A stretch of 64,000 nucleotides of DNA, from NCBI GenBank assembly GCA_021156105.1, contig JAJNBD010000010.1:20870-84869 (forward strand), read 5' to 3'. The DNA is from Gammaproteobacteria bacterium (lineage in GTDB: Bacteria; Pseudomonadota; Gammaproteobacteria; CAISUE01). Each line of letters starts with the position of its first letter. Positions within the stretch are counted from its first letter, which is position 1. The translations under genes and the position numbers were made by a program. The notes under the pieces are model-generated. The model made no database searches. It saw only the letters and a list, made by a program, of their open reading frames with translations, and had not been told where the DNA came from. Below are positions 1 through 9,191 of the stretch, piece by piece.

Positions 1-1253
1 TTTTCAACAGCTTTCTCTGCTGGTGCAGGCGCTGCTACAGAGGCGGCAGGAGAAACAACAGCTTGGCTGACCGTTGCACTGGTATTTTCTACAGGAACAC
101 GTGTTAACTGTGGGGTCGCAGTTGGTTGAAGCGCTGGATTTGTAGCTGTCGCAGCCGGTGTTGGCGAACTTGGTGCAGCAGGCGCCGTTAAAGCAGGAAC
201 ATTAGCTTGTGGCACAACTGCTGCCGCAGCGGCAGTATTTTGTGCCACTGTTGCTGCTGGCTGATTTAGTGCCGCATTAGGCACGGCTGCATCATGGGAT
301 AATGCCTGGCCATTAACAGAAATAACCGGACGATCAGGTGTTTGCGGGCTAGTATTGTTGCTCATACGCCAAGCCCAAATTCCTAGCACAGCTAAAATCG
401 CAACAATTAAGCCTGCCCCTAACAAACGGGTTAATAATTTTTTGCTGGGTGATTTCTCAAGCCCGTTTTCCTGCTCATTAAGCATATCTAATAAAAATCT
501 ACGTGCGATACGGTTAATACGGGCAGGATTCCCTTCTGATAAGCGGAAAATACGCGCAACTATTTCCTCGCTCATCGGATTATCATTTTGCCATCCTGCG
601 GCATTTAAACGATGAGAAAGATACTGCTGCAATTCTTCTAAACTTAGTGGCTCTAAAGATAAAAAGTGAACTAGCCCCTCTTCAGCAGGCTCTAACATTC
701 TCTGAAGGGTTGAGACAACATTGGGCTCACCAACTAACACTGCATGGAAACGCATTTGATTATCAGATTGTTGCCCTACTAAATAAAGTAGCGCTTCTAA
801 AGTTTCTGCTGGCAAAAGATGAGCGTTGTCAATTAATAACACACAGCTTTTTTCTTTATGCTGCATCGCTTGCAATTGCTCATCCAAGGTTGCCTCAATA
901 GCCCCACCTGGCTTCCATGGCAGCATGAAAACATCGCCTAAAAATTCCACTAAGCGCTGCACCGTAAGGTTTGGCTCTCCTGGGACTTTAACTGTATGCG
1001 CGCCCTCACCAATCTGGGCTATTAACAAGTCACCAAAGACGGATTTACCACTGCCGCTATCGCCTGTCACCACAACAATTTGGTTTTTATAATTAACAAG
1101 GTATTGCGCAAGATCAAGCATTTCTTCCCAATAAGAAGGAAGATAAATTAATACCTCTTCTGCAGTCATCGCAAATGGATCACGCTCAAGGCTAAAATAC
1201 TGCCAATAATTTGTAATATCAGGACCTTCAATTTGAGCTGGTTGATCAGCCAT
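1..1253 (-). CDS. damX: DamX-like AAA ATPase with SPOR-type architecture (C-terminus cut by window edge)
   Basis: The gene starts with ATG at 1253 behind a strong AAGGAGA ribosome site and stays open to base 1, so the C-terminus lies outside the window. About the first 260 residues form an ExeA/DamX-type AAA ATPase, with Walker A GDSGSGKS at residues 64-71 and a Walker B-like LLIDNAH. A membrane helix follows near residues 275-295, then a long Ala/Pro/Thr/Val-rich linker. In DamX proteins such a linker leads to a periplasmic peptidoglycan-binding SPOR domain that acts at the division septum. The SPOR domain itself is not visible here. aroK lies 109 bases upstream on the same strand, as in the enterobacterial aroK-aroB-damX locus, but aroB is not between them. 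The name rests on architecture and context. Confidence 0.75.
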   Translation of the reverse strand, partial: MADQPAQIEGPDITNYWQYFSLERDPFAMTAEEVLIYLPSYWEEMLDLAQYLVNYKNQIVVVTGDSGSGKSVFGDLLIAQIGEGAHTVKVPGEPNLTVQRLVEFLGDVFMLPWKPGGAIEATLDEQLQAMQHKEKSCVLLIDNAHLLPAETLEALLYLVGQQSDNQMRFHAVLVGEPNVVSTLQRMLEPAEEGLVHFLSLEPLSLEELQQYLSHRLNAAGWQNDNPMSEEIVARIFRLSEGNPARINRIARRFLLDMLNEQENGLEKSPSKKLLTRLLGAGLIVAILAVLGIWAWRMSNNTSPQTPDRPVISVNGQALSHDAAVPNAALNQPAATVAQNTAAAAAVVPQANVPALTAPAAPSSPTPAATATNPALQPTATPQLTRVPVENTSATVSQAVVSPAASVAAPAPAEKAVE

Positions 1254-1362
1254 AATTTTTCTCCTTGTTAACATCCACACAAACGTTTTTTATCCTTCAA
1301 GCGCTTTTTCAGCCGCTCATCCTTGTAAAGGTCGAAAGTAGATTTAGGTTTGTGTCATAAAT

Positions 1363-1899
1363 TCAAACAACCACAAAATGTTCGCATAAGTGCTGATAGA
1401 TTTCATGCACTATTCGTGTACTTGGACCACTATCCGTTAAAATACACCAATCAGCCACTTCATGATAAAGAGGCTCGCGTTCGGCGTAAAGCTTCTCAAG
1501 TGCACCTCGTCTGTCCTTGGTTTGAATCAAAGGACGATGCTTATCTCGAAGCGTACGTTGTACTTGCTCTTCTAAAGAAACCTGCAAGTGGATAACATAA
1601 CCTCGTCCACGTAAAATTTGTCGAGAAAGTTCTGATAACACGGAACCGCCACCCGTCGCCAAAACAATATTAGGCCGTTTGGTAACTTCTTCAATGACAT
1701 TTTCTTCTCTTTTTCGAAAACCTTCTTCCCCTTCTAGATCATAAATCCAAGCAATCCGCACGCCAGTTGCATGCTCAAGCTCATGATCAGAATCATAAAA
1801 TTTTCGATCTAATTCACGTGCCAATAAACGTCCGATCGTGCTCTTCCCTGCCGCCATTGGGCCTACTAAAAAAACATTGGGAAGTGTCGCTTTTGTCAT
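1363..1899 (-). CDS. aroK: Shikimate kinase
   Basis: This cytoplasmic enzyme phosphorylates shikimate with ATP in the chorismate (aromatic amino acid) pathway. At 178 residues it has the usual family length. Visible motifs are the P-loop GPMAAGKST (13-21), the substrate-binding FYDSD (Asp36/Asp38), the conserved arginine in EGFRKRE (Arg62), GGGS (83-86), and the lid motif RDKHRPL. All key residues are present. The next gene on the strand is damX-like. aroB, which normally follows aroK, is not between them. The neighbour upstream is the thioesterase gene, 27 bases away, so co-transcription is possible. Confidence 0.96.
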   Translation of the reverse strand: MTKATLPNVFLVGPMAAGKSTIGRLLARELDRKFYDSDHELEHATGVRIAWIYDLEGEEGFRKREENVIEEVTKRPNIVLATGGGSVLSELSRQILRGRGYVIHLQVSLEEQVQRTLRDKHRPLIQTKDRRGALEKLYAEREPLYHEVADWCILTDSGPSTRIVHEIYQHLCEHFVVV

Positions 1900-1926
1900 A
1901 ATTCTTTCGTAAAAATAATATATCCA

Positions 1927-2334
1927 TTAAGCCATAACTGGGGGCAGTGCGCGTTTCACCCCTGGCGACTCAACAGCAACATAAACCAAGGTTGCGTCAC
2001 TCACCTTTAGCACAAGACTTTCCCCTTTCCAAAATCGTTCAGCAAAAACCTCAATTTTCACTGTCAGTGATGTTGTCCCAGTCGAAACTAATGTGCCATA
2101 AAAGCTTAACACATCATAAACAAAAACAGGGGCTAAAAAAGTTAATGATTGCACTGCAACTGTAACAACTGGGCCTTTAGCCCGCTGTACGGCAACAATA
2201 GCGCCAGAAATATCAATCTCTGACATAATCCAGCCACCAAATAAGTCGCCCCCAGGGTTTGCCTCGTTTGGCCGGGCAGTCACACGCTGCACGGGTTGAC
2301 CATCGGGCAGCTTTACAGGTGTTAAGTCTGGCAT
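1927..2334 (-). CDS. yciA: Acyl-CoA thioesterase, YciA type
   Basis: A 135-residue hotdog-fold thioesterase that hydrolyses acyl-CoA to free acid and CoA in the cytoplasm. It matches the YciA subfamily closely: an N-terminal R-N-E-A-N-P-G-G-D segment with the catalytic aspartate region, FGGWIMSEIDI, then FLAPV, a central GTTSLTVKIEV strand, and YVAV followed by RALPP at the end. The length is normal for the family. It is followed downstream on the same strand by aroK and preceded by the beta-oxidation gene. A thioesterase beside a beta-oxidation enzyme would suit control of acyl-CoA pools, but that link is inference. Confidence 0.93.
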   Translation of the reverse strand: MPDLTPVKLPDGQPVQRVTARPNEANPGGDLFGGWIMSEIDISGAIVAVQRAKGPVVTVAVQSLTFLAPVFVYDVLSFYGTLVSTGTTSLTVKIEVFAERFWKGESLVLKVSDATLVYVAVESPGVKRALPPVMA

Positions 2335-2381
2335 ATTTCTTCCTTATTTACCTTATTAACCATTCTCTTATAGTCATGACG

Positions 2382-4424
2382 CTATGGCTTTAGTGTATTC
2401 CAATATGCGTCTGCTTTAAAACGCGGACCAAACTGGCTTGCCAATTTTTGGAAAGTGTTTAATAAAGTTTCTTTACCGATAGAATCCGCATAATGAATTG
2501 GGCCGCCACGGAATGGCGCAAAACCCGTACCGAAAATCATGCCTGCATCCAGTAAATCACCGTCTTGAACCACACCTTCTCGCAAACAAGCCGCAGACTC
2601 ATTTAGCATGCGGTAAATCATACGATCGATTAAAGTTTCTTTTTGCGCGGCACTTAATGTTCTATTAGGTTTTTTACGAATAGGCTTACCATTTTTATAA
2701 ACATAAAAACCTTCGCCTGTCTTAACCCCTAACTGTTTTGCCGTAACCATTTCAATTAAACGCTGTGGCACTTCACCGCCGTAATGCGCTGTTAAATTAC
2801 GCGCCACGGATAAACAAACATCTAAACCAACAGTATCTGCTAATTGAACAGGCCCCATTGGCATACCAAAATCTACAGCAGCTGCATCAATTTCCTCAGG
2901 CAAATAGCCTTCTTTGAGCAGTTCCATAGATTCCATTAAATATGGCATTAAAACACGGTTGACCAAAAAACCCGGGCTACTTTTAACAGGTAGTGGCAAC
3001 TTATCTAAATCATGCACAAAAGCAAGCGCGTTATTAAAGACCGCATCACTCGTCTTATCGCCTTTGACCACTTCAACCAGCATCATTTTAGCAACCGGAT
3101 TAAAGAAATGAATGCCAACTAATCTGCCAGGATTTTTTAGCACGCTATTAATATCATCCAACGGAATACTTGAGGTATTGGTGGCTAAGATTGCTTCTGG
3201 CTTAGCTTTTTCTTCTAAAGATTGAAATAGATTTTGCTTAACTTCAAGATTTTCAAAAATCGCTTCAATAATGACATCAGCATCTGCAATACCATTGCCT
3301 TCCACATCGGGTACCAGCCTATCCATAACCGCCTGGACTTTGAGGCGGTCTTTTAATTTCTGCTGAAATAGCTTAAACGCACCTTGTAACGCTTTAGCGA
3401 TAATTTGAGGGTCTTTATCTTGTAAAGTAACACGAGCACCTTTGTAAGCACACCAAGCAGCGATATTAGCACCCATTACACCCGCGCCGATCACATGCAC
3501 CTGTTTTGCATTAAATTGAGTATCTTTACCAAGACCTTTTAACCTTGTTTGCAAGAAGAAATCTCGTACTAAATTTTGCGCTGTTGAGTCTTGGTGTAAA
3601 GACGCAAGATCATTGGCTTCTGCAACATAAACCTTATCACCATCCACACCTTCTTTTTCCCAAGTGGCTACAGCAGTATAAGGTGCAGGGTAATGGTCAG
3701 CACGGATTTTTTTATTTAACTGATAGCGAAATAATTTTGCAAGCAATGGCCTTACCGCCGTATGATTGCTTAGCACACTCAGCCAATTTCCGTGTTTTGG
3801 TTTACGCGGATTTAATGCATAATCTTTTGCAGCCTTAACTAAATAGCGGCGTGGGACAACAGCATCAACAAACCCCATTGCTTTAGCAGCTTTAGCGGAA
3901 ACTGTGCGCCCGGTTAAAATTAACCCCATCGCCGCCACAGCACCAATCAATTTTGGTAAACGTACGCAGCCGCCCCAACCAGGATAGATACCAAGCATCA
4001 CTTCTGGCAAACCTAATTTGCTACGGCCATCTTCAACGATACGATAACGGCATGCTAACGCCAACTCCAAACCACCTCCTAGACAAAACCCATCGATCAA
4101 CGCAATGCTTGGTATCGTTAGCGCAGCAAGTTTATTAAAAACTTGTTGCCCATGGCGAATAAGCTTGAACGCTTCGTCTGATGTTTTTAATTGGGTAAAT
4201 TTCTCAATATCAGCACCAGCAATAAAGCCTGATGTTTTTCCAGATTGAATCACAACAGCTTTTAATTCTTTAGCCTGATCAACTTCAATTAAGATTTGTT
4301 CTAGCTCGTTTAAGATACTTGCATCTAAACTGTTAACGCTCTCATCCTTTTTCGAAAGCGTTAACCAAGCAATTTGATCTGCATCAGCATTAACTTGCCA
4401 ATTTTGATAGTTGTTTGTTAGCAT
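2382..4424 (-). CDS. Fatty acid oxidation alpha subunit: enoyl-CoA hydratase / 3-hydroxyacyl-CoA dehydrogenase
   Basis: A bifunctional FadB/FadJ-type enzyme that hydrates enoyl-CoA and oxidises the resulting 3-hydroxyacyl-CoA with NAD+. Residues 1-200 are a crotonase domain with an oxyanion-hole segment (SGFIAGAD) and both catalytic glutamates (Glu120 in GGGLE, Glu141 in LGLPE). The dehydrogenase domain starts near residue 308, with the Rossmann motif GAGVMG (313-318) and catalytic His439 in HFFNP, paired with Glu451. Two C-terminal dehydrogenase domains follow. At 680 residues it is slightly short of the usual 700-730. The matching thiolase is not adjacent, and a candidate lies 30 kb away at 34863-36050. 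I cannot decide between FadB and FadJ by eye. Confidence 0.93.
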   Translation of the reverse strand: MLTNNYQNWQVNADADQIAWLTLSKKDESVNSLDASILNELEQILIEVDQAKELKAVVIQSGKTSGFIAGADIEKFTQLKTSDEAFKLIRHGQQVFNKLAALTIPSIALIDGFCLGGGLELALACRYRIVEDGRSKLGLPEVMLGIYPGWGGCVRLPKLIGAVAAMGLILTGRTVSAKAAKAMGFVDAVVPRRYLVKAAKDYALNPRKPKHGNWLSVLSNHTAVRPLLAKLFRYQLNKKIRADHYPAPYTAVATWEKEGVDGDKVYVAEANDLASLHQDSTAQNLVRDFFLQTRLKGLGKDTQFNAKQVHVIGAGVMGANIAAWCAYKGARVTLQDKDPQIIAKALQGAFKLFQQKLKDRLKVQAVMDRLVPDVEGNGIADADVIIEAIFENLEVKQNLFQSLEEKAKPEAILATNTSSIPLDDINSVLKNPGRLVGIHFFNPVAKMMLVEVVKGDKTSDAVFNNALAFVHDLDKLPLPVKSSPGFLVNRVLMPYLMESMELLKEGYLPEEIDAAAVDFGMPMGPVQLADTVGLDVCLSVARNLTAHYGGEVPQRLIEMVTAKQLGVKTGEGFYVYKNGKPIRKKPNRTLSAAQKETLIDRMIYRMLNESAACLREGVVQDGDLLDAGMIFGTGFAPFRGGPIHYADSIGKETLLNTFQKLASQFGPRFKADAYWNTLKP

Positions 4425-4506
4425 AATTTATTTCCATTTAACATTTAACAATGCCGCTGCGCAAGTTAGCTTTATTAACCACTCGCCAGTGCTCACGGCT
4501 CTGACT

Positions 4507-5415
4507 CTATAAATAATTAACCAAATCTTGATAAGTTAATAAAAATACTCCCCCATCACCACGCTCAAAATCAAGCCAGGTAAAAGGCACATTTGGAAAC
4601 TGATGCATTAAAGCTGTTTCAGAATTTCCAACTTCGATAATTAATACACCGTTCGGCTTGAGATAATTTTTAGCTTCATGAAGAATTCTTTTGACAATAT
4701 CTAAGCCATCTTGGCCTGCTGCTAAGCCTAACTGAGGCTCATGCAAATATTCTCGTGGCAATGTAGACATGTCGTCAGCGTCCACATAGGGAGGATTTGT
4801 TACAATAAGATCATATTGATGTTTTTTAGGTAGCGGCGCAAAAAGATCACCCTCATATAAGCGAACACGATCATCTACTTGATGCTTCTCAACATTAATT
4901 TTCGCAACCTCTAAAGCATCGGAGGAAATATCAACAGCATCAACGCGCGCTTCTGGCAAATAATGGGCGCAAGCAACTGCAATGCATCCACTGCCTGTAC
5001 ACATGTCTAAAATACGCTCTGCATGATCTTGATGCAGCCAAGGCTCAAAGCGGCGCTCAATTAATTCAGCAATTGGTGAACGAGGAATTAATACGCGTTG
5101 ATCAACATAAAAATTTAAGTTGGCAAAACGAGCTGATTTTGTCAGATAAGCTGCAGGAATATACTCTTCGATACGCCGAGCAACCAACTCTAAAATATGG
5201 TTGATTTCGCTTGGGGTTAAGTTAGCTTGCCAAGCCAGATCGGGCAAATCATACTGCAAATGTAAGGCTGGTAAAATTAAACTAACCGCCTCATCCCACA
5301 TGTTATTTGTTCCATGACCTAAGTAGATGCCGGCCTCATTAAAGCGGCTAACTGCCCAGCGCACCAGATCATTAATTGTTTTTAAAGTATTTGCTGCCTC
5401 TTGTAATTGACTCAC
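4507..5415 (-). CDS. prmB: Ribosomal protein L3 N5-glutamine methyltransferase
   Basis: PrmB methylates a glutamine of ribosomal protein L3 using S-adenosylmethionine. The N-terminal segment reading RWAVSRFNEAG then GHGTNN is characteristic of PrmB rather than of its release-factor paralogue PrmC. The SAM-binding motif DMCTGSGCIAV lies near residues 137-147 and the glutamine-methylation signature NPPY at 207-210. I chose the GTG at 5415 because an AGGTGA ribosome site sits five bases upstream. An in-frame GTG at 5424 would add three residues but lacks such a site. About 302 residues is normal. The small exported-protein gene ends 13 bases upstream of this start. Confidence 0.94.
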   Translation of the reverse strand: MSQLQEAANTLKTINDLVRWAVSRFNEAGIYLGHGTNNMWDEAVSLILPALHLQYDLPDLAWQANLTPSEINHILELVARRIEEYIPAAYLTKSARFANLNFYVDQRVLIPRSPIAELIERRFEPWLHQDHAERILDMCTGSGCIAVACAHYLPEARVDAVDISSDALEVAKINVEKHQVDDRVRLYEGDLFAPLPKKHQYDLIVTNPPYVDADDMSTLPREYLHEPQLGLAAGQDGLDIVKRILHEAKNYLKPNGVLIIEVGNSETALMHQFPNVPFTWLDFERGDGGVFLLTYQDLVNYL

Positions 5416-5427
5416 CTTTCTCACCTA

Positions 5428-5901
5428 TTAAATTGAATGCGATGCTGCCTCTGGCAAAGCGTAATAAGTTCGTAATGACCTGGTATGGAAAATGATTTCG
5501 TTTTGCTCTATTTTGGCATCCTCAATACCTTTGCTCTGGATATCTTGCGCCACATATTTGCTAGGACCATAAGCGTTTTCTCGATGCACAAAAATCAATT
5601 TTTCTTTTTCCATATCGGCAAGCGATAACGTTGCCCCAGTACTTCCTATATCCGAAATAGTTGAGAGTAATTTCACCTCATCTCTACCAATCAAAAGCTC
5701 CCGCGCATTACGAATATCTTGCCTACCAGTATAACGTGCTAAAATATCTGCGGTTGGATCATCTCTGTCCACCGTAACCCCTTGAGAAACAACAAGAACT
5801 GCCTCCTCGCGGTTATCTAGAGTTTGTGCAACCCCTTGGACCATTGTAAAAAAGCTTAATAACAAAAAAATACTTAAATTAAGCATTTTATTATTACGCA
5901 T
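5428..5901 (-). CDS. Small exported protein of unknown function
   Basis: Not recognised. The product is about 157 residues and begins with a clear signal peptide (MRNNK, then a hydrophobic stretch ending near TMVQGVAQ), so it is probably periplasmic. The start was set at 5901 because AAGGAGGGG lies just upstream. An ATG at 5928 would extend it by nine residues and swallow this ribosome site. The mature part is hydrophilic, with no cysteine and no motif I can name. It ends 13 bases before prmB and may be its operon partner. Confidence 0.7.
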   Translation of the reverse strand: MRNNKMLNLSIFLLLSFFTMVQGVAQTLDNREEAVLVVSQGVTVDRDDPTADILARYTGRQDIRNARELLIGRDEVKLLSTISDIGSTGATLSLADMEKEKLIFVHRENAYGPSKYVAQDIQSKGIEDAKIEQNEIIFHTRSLRTYYALPEAASHSI

Positions 5902-6040
5902 ATCCCCTCCTTGTCCTTGCGTGTTCATATGCCAAAGCTTACCACAGGATGGAATAAGAATAAACTAAAGCTTACTTTATTCCTTTGACAATCTTTTCTA
6001 TCCTCATTACACTCTCATCCTTTTATTATTTAAACCTAAT

Positions 6041-6670
6041 ATGTCTAATGCAATTATATTGCTTCATGGCACTTCCAGCACAGGGAAAACCAGTACCGCG
6101 CGTACGTTACAAAATATTTACCCAACTCCTTTAATTTATTTAAGTTTGGATACCTGGATACGCCAATGTTTATCTCCTCGTTTTTATGAACCGGCGACAA
6201 AGCTTGAGGACGTAAAACAAGATCTCGAGGTTAAACAAGGAACACATTTTCTTTTACCTAACACCCCCGAAAACCCTTTACCTTGGCCAATGGTAAGTAG
6301 CGGCAAAGTCGCAAATGATGCTATTGAAATGATGTATCAGTCTGCAATTAATTTTTATGAGAAAGGCTATTGGGTCGTTTTAGATCATGTCCTATTAACT
6401 CCTAAATGGCGTGACTTATTTTTATCCATGACAAAAGACTGCCGGCGTATTCTTGTTAAAATGACCTGCGAGAAAAACTTACTTGCTGAACGTGAAAAAG
6501 CCCGTGGCGATCGCATGCCAAATGTTTACCTAGCGCTATTAAACACTATCCACCAGGACATAGATTACGACTTAACGGTTGATACTAGCCATATTACCCC
6601 TTTGCAAGCAGCACAAGAAATCATGGATTTTAGCTTAAAGCCTAGCGCTGGCACCCCTAGCAGCCTCTAG
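6041..6670 (+). CDS. Chloramphenicol phosphotransferase-like P-loop kinase
   Basis: A 209-residue P-loop protein of the CPT-like family. The Walker A motif GTSSTGKT lies at residues 10-17, preceded by a hydrophobic strand. LSLDTW near residue 35 carries the aspartate that acts as catalytic base in chloramphenicol phosphotransferase, and VLDHVLL is a Walker B-like strand. A positively charged AEREKARGDR segment resembles the lid. Family members phosphorylate small hydroxylated molecules, but the substrate here cannot be read from sequence, so a resistance role should not be assumed. It is divergent from the exported-protein gene at 5901 and upstream of the lpxC gene cluster. Confidence 0.75.
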   Translation: MSNAIILLHGTSSTGKTSTARTLQNIYPTPLIYLSLDTWIRQCLSPRFYEPATKLEDVKQDLEVKQGTHFLLPNTPENPLPWPMVSSGKVANDAIEMMYQSAINFYEKGYWVVLDHVLLTPKWRDLFLSMTKDCRRILVKMTCEKNLLAEREKARGDRMPNVYLALLNTIHQDIDYDLTVDTSHITPLQAAQEIMDFSLKPSAGTPSSL

Positions 6671-6735
6671 TCTAAGGCTTTATGAATAGCACAAGATATG
6701 TTAGAGTACGCTCAATTGAAGATAAGGCATAAGTA

Positions 6736-7296
6736 ATGAAAATATTAATGAAAATTTTTTCAATCGCTTTCGTATGTTTTCTTGCGCCACATTTAGCAAG
6801 CGCTGTCATCATCAACATAGATGAAACAAAAAATCAAACAGTTAACCATGAAATCACTTTTGCTGGCCAACCTTTATTCCCTAAATTTCTGCTTAGCACT
6901 CAAAGCAAATTACCTCGTTATGCCATTGGCCGCTTTGTAGACAACGGCAAAGAATACCGAGTATTTTTTGACTCTAATGACGCTTCTACCCCCTACCCTG
7001 TTTTTGAAAAGCTATTTTTGAATCTGCCTAGTGTGCAAAAGCTCCCTATTTCTGGCGGTATTTTGACATTAGCGAATGGCGAAAAAGTTAAAGCCATTAT
7101 TGTTCCTGCCGATCTTTTTAGTAAAGGCATCATTTTATTTCTAAGTGAAACATATACTTATGAAGCGTTAACCAACCGCAATATGCAACGCTGGGTTTAT
7201 GATTTAAATCAAACAGGTGCTGGCACTAAACGCTTAATCTTTAGAGAAGACATTGCGCCTATACTTCCTTTATTTACAACTTCAGATGCAGCTTAA
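6736..7296 (+). CDS. Exported protein of unknown function
   Basis: Not recognised. The 186-residue product has an N-terminal signal peptide ([17 protein letters not shown], cleavage likely after ASA near residue 23). The mature domain is mixed alpha/beta in appearance, with no cysteines and no catalytic motif visible. It lies eight bases upstream of lpxC and probably opens that operon. A periplasmic role in envelope assembly is possible but rests only on this position. Confidence 0.7.
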   Translation: MKILMKIFSIAFVCFLAPHLASAVIINIDETKNQTVNHEITFAGQPLFPKFLLSTQSKLPRYAIGRFVDNGKEYRVFFDSNDASTPYPVFEKLFLNLPSVQKLPISGGILTLANGEKVKAIIVPADLFSKGIILFLSETYTYEALTNRNMQRWVYDLNQTGAGTKRLIFREDIAPILPLFTTSDAA

Positions 7297-7304
7297 AGCA
7301 ACTC

Positions 7305-8216
7305 ATGAAACAACGGACTCTTAAAAATATTGTCAAAGCAACAGGGATTACTGTTCACAGTGGTGAACTTGCTTCCTTGACGCTGAAACCCGCCCCTGCG
7401 AACACTGGCATTGTTTTTGTTCGCACCGATTTAACACCAGCTGTTTCGATTAAAGCAACAGCCGACCTTGTGGGTGATACGCAACTTTGCTCTTGCCTGA
7501 TTCAAAATGGCATCAGAGTTTCAACCATTGAGCATATTATGTCTGCCTTTGCTGCTTTTGGCATTGATAATGCCATTGTAGAAGTCAGCGCCTCTGAAAT
7601 TCCCATCATGGATGGCAGCGCCAACCCTTTTGTATTTTTAATTCAGTCTGCCGGTATTGAAGAACAAAAAACCGCAAAAAAATTTATTCGTATCAAGAAA
7701 AAAATTACCATTAGCGATGGTGATAAACACGCAACACTTGAGCCTTTTGACGGCTGCAAATTTGATTTTACGATTGAGTTTAATCACCCGCTTTTTGAAG
7801 ACAAGCACTGTCGTGCATCAATCAACCTTTCCACAGCGGATTATATTAAAAACATCAGCCGGGCTCGAACTTTTGGTTTCCTAGCTGAAGTTGAACAATT
7901 ACGTAAGATGGATCTCGCCAAAGGCGGTAGCCTGGATAATGCCGTTGTTGTTGATGAGTATCGCGTATTAAATGCAGAAGGATTACGTTATGAAGACGAA
8001 TTCGTCCGTCATAAAATCCTCGACGCTATCGGTGATTTATATTTATTAGGTCATAATTTAATTGGTGCCTATACTGGGTTTAAATCTGGCCATAGCTTAA
8101 ACAACCAGCTTTGCCGCGCCTTACTTGCTGATCAATCAGCTTGGGACCTGGTCAGCTTTGACAAGCCCGCGCCCGTAAAATTTGCCGCCGCACAATTCAA
8201 AGAAGTATTAGCTTAA
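7305..8216 (+). CDS. lpxC: UDP-3-O-acyl-N-acetylglucosamine deacetylase
   Basis: LpxC is the zinc-dependent deacetylase that commits UDP-GlcNAc to lipid A synthesis. The family metal and catalytic residues are present: Glu76-His77 in STIEHIMSA, His236 and Asp240 in [10 protein letters not shown], and His263 in SGH. The 303-residue length is normal. The location is unusual: lpxC normally ends the mra/fts cell-division cluster, whereas here it lies between an exported-protein gene and three glycosyltransferase-type genes, with spacings of 8-19 bases. It may be the only lpxC moved here or a second copy; the window cannot tell. Confidence 0.96.
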   Translation: MKQRTLKNIVKATGITVHSGELASLTLKPAPANTGIVFVRTDLTPAVSIKATADLVGDTQLCSCLIQNGIRVSTIEHIMSAFAAFGIDNAIVEVSASEIPIMDGSANPFVFLIQSAGIEEQKTAKKFIRIKKKITISDGDKHATLEPFDGCKFDFTIEFNHPLFEDKHCRASINLSTADYIKNISRARTFGFLAEVEQLRKMDLAKGGSLDNAVVVDEYRVLNAEGLRYEDEFVRHKILDAIGDLYLLGHNLIGAYTGFKSGHSLNNQLCRALLADQSAWDLVSFDKPAPVKFAAAQFKEVLA

Positions 8217-8225
8217 GGATTTTTC

Positions 8226-9173
8226 ATGACTACAAATTTATACACAGACTTAGACGTTGCTATTTTATTGCCTTGCTACAATGAAGCATTAACTATTGCC
8301 GAGACGATCAGTGCTTTCCGCCAAATTTTGCCTAAAAGCAAAATTTATGTATACGACAACAATTCAACAGATAATACTGCTGAAATTGCGCAGCAACATG
8401 GGGCCATTGTCGGCAAAGAATTGCATCCCGGTAAAGGCAATGTGGTACGCCGTATGTTTGCAGATATTGATGCAGATATTTACTTATTAGCTGATGGCGA
8501 CTGCACTTATGACTGCAGTAAAGCACCAGAAATGATCAATAAATTACTCAGCGAACATTTAGATATGGTTGTTGGCGTGCGCGTTCCTGTTGAAGGCGAT
8601 AATAAAGTTTATCGCCTTGGCCATACCCTGGGTAATAAAGCTTTTTCAGCATTAATCGCTAAATTATTTGGCGATAAATTCACCGACGTGTTTTCAGGTT
8701 ATCGTGTATTTTCTCGTCGCTTTGTAAAATCTTTTCCATCAAAGTCTAAAGGCTTTGAGATTGAGTCAGAATTGAGCATTCATACTTTGGAATTAAGATT
8801 GCCAAGTGGTGAAGTTAAAACCCCTTATCGCTCTAGGCCTGAAGGCTCAACCAGCAAACTACGTAGCTACCATGATGGCTTTCGTATTTTGTGGCGCATT
8901 ATGCTTCTGCTAAAAGAAGTACGCCCTTTATTTTTCTTTTCAATTTTAGCCGCATTTTTTGCTGTCATTTCTATTGGAATTTACATCCCTGTTTTAATAG
9001 AATATTTTAATACAGGTTTAGTACCGCGTCTCCCTACTACCATACTCTCAACAGGTATTATGCTTATCGCTATTTTATCTATTGCCTGTGGTTTAATTCT
9101 GGATAATGTTGGCGAAAATAAACGAGAGTTTAAACGTTTATTTTATTTAATGTTGCCTTATTTAAAAAAATAA
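8226..9173 (+). CDS. Family 2 glycosyltransferase, polyprenyl-phosphate sugar synthase type, membrane-anchored
   Basis: A 315-residue protein with a DPM1/GtrB-like GT2 domain followed by two C-terminal membrane helices (about 232-255 and 270-295). LLPCYNEA (14-21) is the nucleotide-sugar entry motif, and DGD (90-92) is the metal-binding DXD-type motif. Family members transfer a sugar from a nucleotide donor to a polyprenyl phosphate at the inner membrane. The two downstream GT-C-like genes could be the enzymes that use such a lipid-linked sugar. The sugar is unknown. It starts 10 bases after lpxC. Confidence 0.88.
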   Translation: MTTNLYTDLDVAILLPCYNEALTIAETISAFRQILPKSKIYVYDNNSTDNTAEIAQQHGAIVGKELHPGKGNVVRRMFADIDADIYLLADGDCTYDCSKAPEMINKLLSEHLDMVVGVRVPVEGDNKVYRLGHTLGNKAFSALIAKLFGDKFTDVFSGYRVFSRRFVKSFPSKSKGFEIESELSIHTLELRLPSGEVKTPYRSRPEGSTSKLRSYHDGFRILWRIMLLLKEVRPLFFFSILAAFFAVISIGIYIPVLIEYFNTGLVPRLPTTILSTGIMLIAILSIACGLILDNVGENKREFKRLFYLMLPYLKK

Positions 9174-9191
9174 CTGCAAAATAATGCAATA

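Noticed and set aside
355..1092. Three plus-strand frames near the left edge
   Set aside because: All lie opposite the damX-like gene, which has a strong start, Walker motifs and a membrane helix.
6041..6670. Chloramphenicol resistance gene
   Set aside because: The protein is CPT-like by fold motifs only; the family is broad and the substrate cannot be inferred.
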